Below are positions 1 to 8,146 of a stretch of DNA of 64,000 bases, piece by piece. The first letter of the stretch is position 1, and every line of letters begins with the position of its first letter. Source of the stretch: Bradyrhizobium sp. CCBAU 53338 (GTDB taxonomy: Bacteria; Pseudomonadota; Alphaproteobacteria; Rhizobiales; Xanthobacteraceae). A program made the translations under genes and the position numbers. The stretch is taken from NCBI RefSeq assembly GCF_015291665.1, contig NZ_CP030049.1:558001-622000 (forward strand), written 5' to 3'. The notes beneath the pieces were generated by a model. It ran no database searches and was not told the DNA's origin. It was given only the letters and a program-made list of their open reading frames with translations.

Positions 1-1
1 G

Positions 2-124
2 CGCGAGTGGTTCATCGAAGGCCTAAAACGAAACAGGCTCCACCGTGGCAAGACCGCACAATCTCTTGGGCTTTCAAGGAAGACGCTTTACAACAAGATA
101 AAGAAACTGCGGATCCTAGAATAG
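2..124 (+). CDS. C-terminal end of a sigma-54-dependent (NtrC-type) activator, cut by the window edge
   Basis: Reading from base 2 gives 40 codons and a TAG stop. The peptide has the layout of a Fis-type helix-turn-helix: a first helix (REWFIEGLKRN), then KTAQSLGLSRKTLYNKIKKL, which matches the DNA-recognition end of NtrC/NifA/DctD-class enhancer-binding proteins. The AAA+ and sensor domains must lie upstream of the window. Such proteins bind upstream activator sequences and open sigma-54 promoters. The ending just before the reverse-strand remnant at 132 suggests convergent genes. Which regulator it is cannot be told from this piece. Confidence 0.7.
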   Translation, partial: REWFIEGLKRNRLHRGKTAQSLGLSRKTLYNKIKKLRILE

Positions 125-131
125 CCTACCC

Positions 132-860
132 TCATTTCTTGCGTCGGGTTTGCTGCGACGTAGTCGCATGCAAAAACGAGAACCTTGGCATCGACGATGC
201 CTGTTGGCCAAGGCTGATCAACCCCATTTCGTCGCAAATCCTACGCGCAAGAGCCTCTTCGGGCAAATACACAATACCTTCGAGATGCGCTCCAAGTCTC
301 GTCTCTGCCATCGTGATCTCAGAATCCTTGGCAGCAACAAACAGGATTTTGAATCCCAGGCTGGCGAACCATTCCATACGTCGAAGTTCGAGCTCCAGTC
401 CGGAGTTAATTGGCATGCCATCCGTAGCCTGCTCAATGATAGATGCAGGTGGGAAATTTGTGACGCCGGAGATTCTCGCCTCTTTCAGCAAGTCGGCAAA
501 ATCCTCCCAACAGGCAAAGGGATCGATCATGACCATCGCCGCGTAGGCGCGAATGGACGCTTGCTTGTCGAGGCTGCGCAAATCTCGCAAAAGACAGTCA
601 TTCCAGTCGACGACAGGTAAAGTCGCCATTACGAGCATCGAGTCTGCTGGAAAGCTCCGCAGGGACGGCGCGTAGATTTCCAAGGGCGCGCCTCTAGATG
701 CGGCCGTTAAGCGCGTGGCAAGCTTGCAGCTGACTATACCCATTCTTACCCACCCGGAAGTATCGCCGATGTTATACAATGCTTCAGCCCGGTCTAGACC
801 TCCTATTGTTGAGAATGCTCCGGGAGGAAATTCGTGTCTCATTATTTGGCGGACGGCCAA
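132..860 (-). pseudogene. Remnant of a TIM-barrel, PEP-hydrolase-like protein
   Basis: An open frame of 242 codons (ATG at 860 or 842). From about residue 75 on it resembles the second half of the TIM-barrel protein at 44814-45650: the segments LPVVDWND, GVTNFPPASII, LELELRRMEWFASLGF and LGAHLEGIVYLP line up in order with VPVIGGIEAWD, GVINYPTISTM, FEREVEMIAAARKKD and GAGADCIVPHV. This family (often labelled phosphoenolpyruvate hydrolase-like) is the C-terminal part of tomato Tm-1. The first 70 residues are doubtful. They are read antisense through a 150-bp block at 737-890 that is homologous to the promoter and start of the Tm-1-like gene at 43580. I read this as a 5'-truncated copy fused to a transposed promoter block, though an intact short protein is not excluded. 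Confidence 0.5.
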
Positions 861-890
861 GCGTCGGTCCCGGATGGAGCCTCGCCTGTA
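737..890 (+). repeat. Second copy of the promoter and first codons of the Tm-1-like gene
   Basis: This block matches 43484-43636 over its whole length with nearly equal spacing. Both begin with a doubled TTACCCA motif, share CGGTCTAGACCTC, share a purine-rich ribosome-binding site and then a GTG start (834 here, 43580 there). The first codons agree (MSHYLADGQASVPDG versus MSHHCTDGQGAVRDG), after which similarity stops near base 890. It is therefore a relic of a second Tm-1-like gene that has lost its body. Confidence 0.7.
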
Positions 891-1522
891 AATGTTTCAA
901 TCCGTGCGTGTGAAAGCCGGCGTCACCCTTGTCGGTGGTTGGTTGAAGCTGAAGCAAAAATCACCCGCTGGATCCTTTCGCGGCCACTAAGGGGAAATCT
1001 CGCGGCCGCCAGTGATGGGAAAGAGGTGTTCCGCTTCACCGCAACCTTCAATGGTCTGGATCACGCGCAAGCGCCAAAGCCCGTGCCGACCCTCGCTCTC
1101 CGAATGCGAGAGTGGCGGCGCAAGTCTCCAGCCTGGTCCAGCGTCTCGTCCGGAATCTCTCCGAACTGGGGGGCACCAGGAAAATCTAATTCAATCGGTA
1201 ATTTGGTCGCGGTGGTCTCCGGCGTCCTATGTCGATGCGTTGGGCGACCAACTATCCGATTTGTCGCCTGCTAACGATAGCCTTCGGCTCCGCTGGCAGA
1301 CCGGTTCGTCTGCCTTCCTCCCTCAACTTAAGCCGCTGTTGGAGAAATCTGACAGCGGCTTTTTCTTAAAGGACACTAGGCATCTCATTCATTGAAGCGC
1401 GAGTGTCGCTAACGAGCGCGCCAATCCTCAAGGGCGGGACCCTTCCACGCTCTCGGCATTGAAGGAACACGCCCGTACCTCCAAAGGCAGTGAGATAGTA
1501 AAATTCGATTAGACCGAAGACT
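891..1522. other. Gene-poor stretch with one terminator
   Basis: I see no recognisable gene here. Open frames on both strands lack a ribosome-binding site and family motifs. The only clear structure is the intrinsic terminator at 1332-1367, which would serve a forward-strand transcript, perhaps a leftover of the lost Tm-1-like copy starting at 834. Confidence 0.5.
1332..1367 (+). terminator. Intrinsic terminator
   Basis: An 8-bp perfect stem (GCCGCTGT / ACAGCGGC) with a 12-nt loop is followed directly by TTTTTCTT on the forward strand. No intact forward gene precedes it. Confidence 0.75.
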
Positions 1523-2428
1523 TTATGAGTGAGACAAATGAGGTAGAGTCAGTTCGCCTTTGCCCGAGGCAACCGAGGCGTTTAACTTGTTCGCAGCCGC
1601 AGCTAGGATCGGCACCGAAACTACGTTCTCGCCCGCTAGGCGCACAGCGCAATTAATATCCTTTGCGGAATTGGCAATTGAGACGGCCAGAACATCGGGT
1701 TTTTCGCCCAACAAAAAGGCAGCGAAGGCTTGGAATATTCCGCTGTTAGTGGAACCGCGGCTGACCAGAGAGCGGAGTGTTACAAGATCAATGTCAAGAG
1801 CCTTTGCGAATTGGCAGACCTCTGCTGCGACGGCCGCTATGCCCATAGTCATGCTGTTGTAAACAAGCTTGAGCTTATGACCCTGTCCGACTTCTCCGAC
1901 ATGAAGAACGGTCTCACAAAATGCAGCAAGAATGCCTTCCGCCACAGGAAAGAGCGTCTCGTTCGATCCAACGATCGCATTGAGAAGGCCGAACTCAGCT
2001 TGTTCGGGGCTACGTGTTACTGGGGCATCTACAAAACCTAGGCCATGTTCTTGAGCCTGCTCCGCCAGTGTAACTGTCGAAGCAGGATAAGATGTCGTGC
2101 AGTCAATTATCAAACCGCCACGGGACATATGGACAAAAAGCCCATCCTGCCCAAGGCACACTGCCTCAACCTCGCGGCTTGACGGTAGGGACAACACCAC
2201 AGCGCTTACATGTTGCGCCAACTCAGCGATCGAAGGATGTTCACGGGCACCGGCTGAAGCAAATCGATTCGCACCGAAACGATTCTTGTTGGCTTTGATA
2301 TGCAGTTCAATTTGATGACGCATCAGGCTAATACCCATTCCAGTTCCCATTCGCCCGACGCCGACAAGACCTATTCTCTGTTTCGCAGTGCTAGGACCTG
2401 CGTTTGGTGATGATGCCTCGCTGAACAT
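1523..2428 (-). CDS. NAD(P)-dependent beta-hydroxyacid dehydrogenase (3-hydroxyisobutyrate dehydrogenase family)
   Basis: 301 residues, the usual size for the family. A Rossmann nucleotide-binding motif GLVGVGRMGTGM lies at about residues 20-31. The substrate loop is DAPVTRSP where the family usually has DAPVSGG. The catalytic Lys is in the stretch GHKLKLVYN near residue 185, and the NAD-domain/C-domain junction carries KDINCAVRLAGE. These enzymes oxidise or reduce 3-hydroxy acids such as 3-hydroxyisobutyrate, tartronate semialdehyde or related compounds; the changed substrate loop means the substrate cannot be named. It lies 12 bp after the HAD phosphatase and probably is the last gene of a three-gene reverse-strand operon with the PurF-like gene first. 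Confidence 0.85.
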   Translation of the reverse strand: MFSEASSPNAGPSTAKQRIGLVGVGRMGTGMGISLMRHQIELHIKANKNRFGANRFASAGAREHPSIAELAQHVSAVVLSLPSSREVEAVCLGQDGLFVHMSRGGLIIDCTTSYPASTVTLAEQAQEHGLGFVDAPVTRSPEQAEFGLLNAIVGSNETLFPVAEGILAAFCETVLHVGEVGQGHKLKLVYNSMTMGIAAVAAEVCQFAKALDIDLVTLRSLVSRGSTNSGIFQAFAAFLLGEKPDVLAVSIANSAKDINCAVRLAGENVVSVPILAAAANKLNASVASGKGELTLPHLSHS

Positions 2429-2440
2429 GGTTCATGCACT

Positions 2441-3112
2441 CTAGAAAAAGCCGTGCCTTTGTAAGATAGGCAACAGCTCATGATGGTTGTTAATCGAATA
2501 GTCAGGATTTGCCGCCCGCAAGCGCGAGTCCGAAACAAAACCTCCGGTGATCGATATGCTTATGAGTGCGAGATTGCGTGCGATGTCCATTTCGATCGGC
2601 ATATCGCCGATGATAAACGTCGACGCCGGGTCGAGGCTGTACTTCTGCATGTAGAGGCGAAGCCGCTCTCCTTTGCTCATCGATTTGTATTGAGTGGCGC
2701 GGCTTTCAAAGGCGAGAGCTTCGTTGATGTAGTCATGGATTCCAAGTCTTCTCAATTGGGACCGAAGGGGGGCAACGATATGGTTGCTCACGATGACGGA
2801 CAAAGCTGCTTCTCGGTGCGCTAGCTCCAGCACTCTACGCGCGCCCTCGCGCAGATCGGCGCGATCCGCAAGTGGTTCATAGGTGTTGTGAAAGACAGCG
2901 CTGCCATCGCGATCCACGGCCGCAACCTCGTCCTGCGACATTCCGAGATTGCGATAAAGAAGAGATAGCGGGAGGTCGCAATGTTCCCGAAACGTCTCCA
3001 TATTGATCGGCGCGTAACCAAAGCGGTTCAGAATAGCATTAGTCGTTTGAAGCAGTGCGTGCGCATCATCGAGCAACGTTCCATTCCAATCAAAGACGAG
3101 AACGGGTTTCAT
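2441..3112 (-). CDS. HAD-superfamily phosphatase (phosphoglycolate phosphatase-like)
   Basis: About 223 residues. Motif I is DWNGTLLDD, with the second Asp of the usual DxDGT replaced by Asn, as in several HAD subgroups. Motif II is VSNH, motif III Lys lies in KSMSKGERL, and motif IV is IGDMPIEMD. The helical cap between motifs I and II fits the beta-phosphoglucomutase/phosphoglycolate type. I chose the ATG at 3112 because GAGG sits seven bases upstream; a longer reading starts at 3124 and would overlap the preceding gene by four bases. The tight link to the PurF-like gene suggests it removes a phosphate from the product of that enzyme, which is inference. Confidence 0.85.
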   Translation of the reverse strand: MKPVLVFDWNGTLLDDAHALLQTTNAILNRFGYAPINMETFREHCDLPLSLLYRNLGMSQDEVAAVDRDGSAVFHNTYEPLADRADLREGARRVLELAHREAALSVIVSNHIVAPLRSQLRRLGIHDYINEALAFESRATQYKSMSKGERLRLYMQKYSLDPASTFIIGDMPIEMDIARNLALISISITGGFVSDSRLRAANPDYSINNHHELLPILQRHGFF

Positions 3113-3120
3113 TAATGACC

Positions 3121-4710
3121 TCAAGCGTGAACTGATTGCATGCGGGGAAGATCAGCCACCAATTCGCGCAGATTCCTGTCCGCCCGCTCCTGTCCCGCCC
3201 GAGTTGGCATCTCGAATGTAAAGGGTGACAGATCGAAGCTCTCCGGTCTCAGGGGCAGCAACGATTCTAGCAGTGGGAAGGGCAGATACGTTATCGAGGC
3301 TGCGTTGATGGATGTCGCGATGTTGCTTTCGATGAGTCTCAAAACGTGGGGTTCCATCTTGTGAAAGCGAAGGCTTTGCGTTCGCTGCTCGGACGGCAGT
3401 CGTTTCCAAATCTGCCAGAATGCGAGCTCATCGAGTGTGTTGATACCCATGCCGTAGTAGTTCGGAGCCACTATAGGCGGCGAACCGATCGCCCAATGCA
3501 CGGCTTTGGCTCCGGCGGTAAGGAGCATGCTCGTGACAGCTCGACTGGTATCGCCGCGAATGAGTGCTTCGTCGACAATTACTACGCTGGTTTTAGTCAG
3601 GTCAGTTTCCAGTACTCGGTACTTTTGAGAAATGCGGGACTTTCGCTCGTCGGTCGTGCCGATGAGCGTTCGCTGAAGAAACGTCGTGGCGACCACTTCA
3701 CGACGCTCGGCGAGCAGCCCGTATTCCGCGAGAGATGCGTACAGGCCATCGGCGAACGGACCACCTGTACGCGGCTTGGAGGAAACGAGTGTGCAGGTAG
3801 GATCTGCTTCAGCTTGCAGTCGCTGCGCAACAATCCCACCCAAGGCAGCACCGATATTGTACCGGGTTTCGAAATGTGAATGGCCTTCGACCGACGTATT
3901 CGGACTTCCTAAATAGAGAGCTTCGTACGCGCAGAGCCTGGCTTTATGTCGCCCGTTGTGCACGGCACGACTAACGCTGCCCCCCGTCGTTCCGTCCACA
4001 TACGTTATGTGGCCCGGCGAGATCTGCCGCGTCTTACCCTCGAGAGCGGCAAAGGCACAATTTTCAGAGGCGAAGAGCAAGAACCCGTCATCTGTTTGCA
4101 TGGTCTCCAACGGTCGCAAGCCGCTTCGATTGCGGTAAGCAATGAGATTTCCGTCTCCGTCCAGGAAAAGCGCGCTAATAGCGCCGTCAATACGATCGTC
4201 AATCTCTCGAAAAACGGTTTCGTAATTGGCCGCTAGACCGTGGCGCCAGTAGTGTCGTTCACAACAGCGTTCAATACACTTGAGCAAGAGCTCAGCATCT
4301 GTGTTGACGGTTGATCGTTGCTCCTGGGCAAGAAAGGCTCCCCTGAGTTCACGAGCATTGACCAAGGCCTCATCCAGAGAAATGGCCAGATGGCGGCTGG
4401 TGCCTGCATTGTTATGAATTGACTGAAGGTCGACGCCATCACTGAGTTCGCGGCATCGGCTACGGACTTGAGCGATTGCAACATGAGGCCGAAAACGCCG
4501 ATCTTGTTCGTTGGGATCAATGCGCACTGAAGCGCTCGATGACTGAAACGCTCTCCCATATCGAATACCTTGTTTGTGCATGAAAGCCGCAACGCCGACC
4601 GCCGCCTGGCCACGAAGCGCAAGTTTCGGGATCATGTGCTCGAGTCGATCATAAACATCCGCCTGCGAATTGCTTGAAGGACAAAAAAACGCAGCAGCAA
4701 CGCCGGACAT
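3121..4710 (-). CDS. PurF-like amidophosphoribosyltransferase homologue lacking the nucleophilic Cys
   Basis: 529 residues, similar to glutamine PRPP amidotransferase over both domains. The class II glutaminase domain shows RGQAAVGVA, HNNAGTSRH, NTDAELLL and SGLRPLE. The phosphoribosyltransferase domain shows VIVDEALIRGDTS (family VDDSIVRGTTS) followed by AGAKAVHWAIGSPP. The protein begins MSGVAAAFF where PurF begins with MCGIVGI, so the Cys exposed after Met removal is Ser. The later PCFYGID Cys is also absent (PNYYGMG). Known PurF makes phosphoribosylamine from PRPP and glutamine; this one may use ammonia or another amine, or Ser as nucleophile. GAGGGG lies upstream of the ATG. It is the first gene of an operon with a phosphatase and a dehydrogenase, which points to a dedicated pathway rather than purine synthesis. 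Confidence 0.85.
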   Translation of the reverse strand: MSGVAAAFFCPSSNSQADVYDRLEHMIPKLALRGQAAVGVAAFMHKQGIRYGRAFQSSSASVRIDPNEQDRRFRPHVAIAQVRSRCRELSDGVDLQSIHNNAGTSRHLAISLDEALVNARELRGAFLAQEQRSTVNTDAELLLKCIERCCERHYWRHGLAANYETVFREIDDRIDGAISALFLDGDGNLIAYRNRSGLRPLETMQTDDGFLLFASENCAFAALEGKTRQISPGHITYVDGTTGGSVSRAVHNGRHKARLCAYEALYLGSPNTSVEGHSHFETRYNIGAALGGIVAQRLQAEADPTCTLVSSKPRTGGPFADGLYASLAEYGLLAERREVVATTFLQRTLIGTTDERKSRISQKYRVLETDLTKTSVVIVDEALIRGDTSRAVTSMLLTAGAKAVHWAIGSPPIVAPNYYGMGINTLDELAFWQIWKRLPSEQRTQSLRFHKMEPHVLRLIESNIATSINAASITYLPFPLLESLLPLRPESFDLSPFTFEMPTRAGQERADRNLRELVADLPRMQSVHA

Positions 4711-5712
4711 GCCTTTACCCCTCTTGTCGAAGAACCGATGTCCCGGCTCGCATCATTGGCGAATGCACCACGGCGTGACGACGTGGCTCTGCTCTCTTTA
4801 AGCAAGCGCCGTACCACTCCTCAGACGAGCTGGCTCGCGCTGATGCAACAACGAAGGTCGAGATACGCAAACAGTTTGGCGACCCGCGATGAGCTCCGTG
4901 TCCGAATCCCGACATTCTGTCTAAGGTGCGACGAGCTCGTCCGAAAAGTGTCAGGCGCCGACCGTTGGTCTGAGACTCTCACGCTCGCGCGTGGGTACGA
5001 GGCAGTGTCCTCACATTAGCGAGCATGACCAATGCGAGTCGCGCCAAGCCGGCCGCGGGGCTTTGCTGGCATCCAGCAGAAGGAAGTATTGCCCGGATGA
5101 ACTACCAACAATAGTGATTGATCAAGAGATGGTTTCTTGGCAATGAACGGTGGGTAACTGCTGCGGATCACGCGCTGATCGCAAGGCAGATGGGAGGAGG
5201 TCGGCAATTAAGATCAACCACAATCGACTATCGTCAACGGGCTAGTCGAGGCGGCAAGGCGGGTCGCAGAACGATCACATGGAGGTTGTGGCGTGTTGAG
5301 GCTGAACGCTGCCATGCGCTCGTTGATGAAGACAGGAGCTTCGGCAAGTTGGCAGATGGCACGACTCGTGGCGCGCTCACCAGCCCGCATTGCATGGTGG
5401 CGTCCTGCCGAGCGACATCGGGGTCCAAAAGTCGATCTGTTTGTTCCCAGCATTATCGCCGTGCCAATACTACTGAAGGTCGGCTGCGGTTGGCTCTGGT
5501 CCGCGTCTTGTGCGTGTTCGGCTTCAATTCCGGAGTAGTCGCAACCACGTGTTGTGCATATTGAGAAAGGGCTTGGTGGTTTCGGTGAACTCTCGGCGGT
5601 TGGGAAGAGCTTGTTCAACCCGAAGAGCGATATCTCCGAAACAGATCAAGGAACGTCCGGTCACGCGGCTGGGATCACTTCACAAGCGCGACAACTTTGC
5701 AGGAGAGCGCCT
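4711..5712. other. Gene-poor stretch between divergent operons
   Basis: About 1 kb separates the start of the reverse PurF-like operon from the forward aminotransferase. Open frames on both strands here have no recognisable motifs. A forward reading near 5430-5538 contains a hydrophobic run but is too short to call. Promoters for the two flanking genes should lie at its ends; I could not pick them out. Confidence 0.4.
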
Positions 5713-6918
5713 ATGCCGTCGCGCCCGATGTCCTTCCTTTCTAGATCCCGAAAAGCCGGCCACGACTTAGCCACGGTAGCTGTGATTGGGCGCCGGTTCA
5801 TTGATCTGGCAACCGACGAAATCGTCGTCGAGCCGTCCTCATCAGTGTGCGAAGGAGCGATGGCTGCGGTCAACGCCGAAGCGAACCGCTATGTCGATCT
5901 CATTGGGCTTACGCCCCTTCGCAGGGCCGTCGCCGAAAAGCTCTCGGTCGAAACGCGCGTTGGTTGGAGTGCGGAAGAGATCGTAATCACTACGGGCGCG
6001 CAGCAAGCGCTGCTCTATGCGGCCGTGACTGTCCTAGCGCCGGGCGACGAGGTTATCATTATTCGCCCCTGGCGGCCGATATTGCTGTCCCAGGTCGTTC
6101 TCGCTGGTGCAGCACCAGTGTTCGTTGATGCTCGCTGCCCGAGATATATTCCCGATATCAGTGCAATCCGAGTTGCTGTCACACCGCAGACGAAAGCTAT
6201 AATAATCAATTCGCCAAATAACCCGACCGGCGCAGTCTACAATCGAACGATACTACAAGATATCGGCGAACTCGCTATCGAACGCCAGATATGGATCATT
6301 TCCGATGAGTGCTACTCGGGACTGGTATTCACTGGTTTTCGTCACCACGAGTCGATCGTCATGGCGCACCCCCGGGTACGTTCGCGGACGATCATAGTCA
6401 AGTCGTTTTCAAGGGAGTTGATGATAACCGGCTGGCGCTTGGGCTATTTCGCCGCGCCCGCGCAGCTCGTTTCCGCGGTAAGAAAGCTTCAGAGCCATGC
6501 AATCGCAACTCCGAATGTAATCGCGCAGCAGGCGATCCTGCACCACCTTCAAGCCAGCGATGGCAGCTTTGAGGAGCAGATCTATCAGCGTCTTGTCGAC
6601 GCTCGCAACATAGGTCTTCACATCCTTTCTGATCTACGCGATGTAACTCCATCCCGCGCCGATGGTTCGTTCTGTTTTTATCTCAATCTGAGTCGGCTTT
6701 TGTCTGCTTTGCGGACTGAAGGCTCAGTGCGATCTGCCGATGACATCGCACGAGTGCTCCTCGAAGAAGCTAATGTAGGATGTGTTCCAGGCGACGCTTT
6801 CGGCGACGCGAACGGCCTACGTCTCTCCTTCGGTGCTCCACCGGAGCTATTGGAGATGGGGCTCAAACGCATCGTCGAGGCGCTCAACGGTCTAAGGCGC
6901 GGGCAGCCAGGGACCTAA
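5713..6918 (+). CDS. Fold-type I aminotransferase with the PLP lysine position changed to Arg
   Basis: About 401 residues from the ATG at 5713, preceded by AGGAGAG seven bases upstream; the open frame extends to 5554 without similarity. It matches class I/II (aspartate/alanine type) aminotransferases: Tyr-containing NRYVDLIGLTPLR, TTGAQQALL, SPNNPTGAVY, ISDECYSGLVF and ITGWRLGYFA. Between the last two the family has SFSK or SKxxAMTGWR with the Schiff-base Lys; here the reading is SFSRELMITGWR (codon AGG). The residue that normally carries PLP is thus missing, which one A-to-G change explains. Everything else looks intact, so this is either a recent inactivation or a PLP-binding protein with a changed role. 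Its partners are unknown; it stands alone between two long gene-poor stretches. Confidence 0.85.
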   Translation: MPSRPMSFLSRSRKAGHDLATVAVIGRRFIDLATDEIVVEPSSSVCEGAMAAVNAEANRYVDLIGLTPLRRAVAEKLSVETRVGWSAEEIVITTGAQQALLYAAVTVLAPGDEVIIIRPWRPILLSQVVLAGAAPVFVDARCPRYIPDISAIRVAVTPQTKAIIINSPNNPTGAVYNRTILQDIGELAIERQIWIISDECYSGLVFTGFRHHESIVMAHPRVRSRTIIVKSFSRELMITGWRLGYFAAPAQLVSAVRKLQSHAIATPNVIAQQAILHHLQASDGSFEEQIYQRLVDARNIGLHILSDLRDVTPSRADGSFCFYLNLSRLLSALRTEGSVRSADDIARVLLEEANVGCVPGDAFGDANGLRLSFGAPPELLEMGLKRIVEALNGLRRGQPGT

Positions 6919-8040
6919 CCGCATCAGAAATGAAGGAATTTGAGCTGAGTGTCCGTCGTTCACCTCATCCATTGCCGCTAAGCGGCGGATAGGGCTTTCG
7001 ATATCTTGTTAACGGCGAGATTGCTCTATTTCAAAATTAAGCCCTAGCGATGCCGCCACTTCTGGCGATCAATCTCCTGATCTGGTCCGTGATAAGGGCA
7101 TCGCTGTGAGTCTCACTCAAGAGTCGAGCTCAAAACGTCTAACGTGGGCCAGTCATAAACTGCAAAATCGAACTCGATCCGAACCATAAGAGTCCTTACT
7201 AGCGGCGGCGGCTTGTTCCAACGGGGAGCGCAGAGGAAGCTCTGGTGCGGCATAAGCCACGCTCGTTCAACATGGATGGCAATGTAGGGTTAAGCGGTCC
7301 TCTGGTTTGCTGCGGCCACAGACAGGTGCAGCAGGACAATCGGCGACGACAGGATCTTCGAGTGCGGACGGCAAGTGAGCTTGTTCGCTTACGATCCGTA
7401 CATGGTCGGTCGCTGGCGGGGGTTAATCGTGAATCAGGTCTGCCGTCAATTTGAACTGTCACTGCCAGCGCGGCCCAGACGTGCTTTCGTTCATCGGCAG
7501 GAGGGATGCTGACCAAGGGACGTTGTCGGTCACCGAGGCGCCGCGTTCGTTCTCGATCCGATCGATGGTACTACCGAAGCACCGAAGCGCGCGAACCCGC
7601 CACCTCAACACCATCGCCGAGCGCGCTATGCGAACTTCATTCGTATCAGGTGTCATCCTCTGAGGTCGGGGATCCAGGATGCCCACTCGCACCCTGCTAA
7701 GCTCATAGGCCGTTGGTCCTGCGACTGCTGCACCCGAAAAGCAGCCGTACTCTTTTCGGACTCGGATATGCGTCAAGCCATTCCGAACACATCCGCTTAC
7801 TACAGCGCGTGGATTGTGCTGATCCCGGCCAAAACAGTTGGCGTTTCCCTTGGCAAGCGAGGCCACGTGCGTATTGCGTTGCACTGTCAGATTGCGGCCA
7901 TGCCGCAACTCTAAGTGATCACGTTGGTGTACTCGTGCCGCCTTACAAAAACTAATCGCTCGCGCCAACTGCGACACAAGTCAAATCCTGGCGGCTGGAT
8001 GAGGGCGACGCTCAGGGAGGCTGCATTCGTCGCCGGAGCC
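6919..8040. other. Gene-poor stretch downstream of the aminotransferase and nodU
   Basis: Over 1.1 kb I find no open frame with motifs I recognise on either strand. In the usual nod order nodI and nodJ would follow nodU here on the reverse strand, but I could not detect ABC ATPase or permease motifs. The stretch ends in a 44-bp sequence (8045-8088) that recurs upstream of the amidase gene. Confidence 0.4.
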
Positions 8041-8044
8041 GCTC

Positions 8045-8088
8045 TACCGAGTATTACTCAAATTGCGTTGTGCGCCCTCTAGAACAGG
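8045..8088 (+). repeat. 44-bp dispersed element, copy 1
   Basis: This sequence and 30531-30574 agree at most positions, including the doubled TTAC(C/T)CA-like motif with a 10-bp period, a TTGCGTTG core and the CCnTCT that follows. Copy 2 lies about 100 bp upstream of the amidase start. Copy 1 lies beyond the 3' end of nodU with no forward gene behind it, so it may be a promoter relic. Confidence 0.55.
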
Positions 8089-8146
8089 CTATTATAGCGC
8101 GACAATCTGGTTGGGAAGCACTGTCACTGATTGTCGCGCCGCACGG

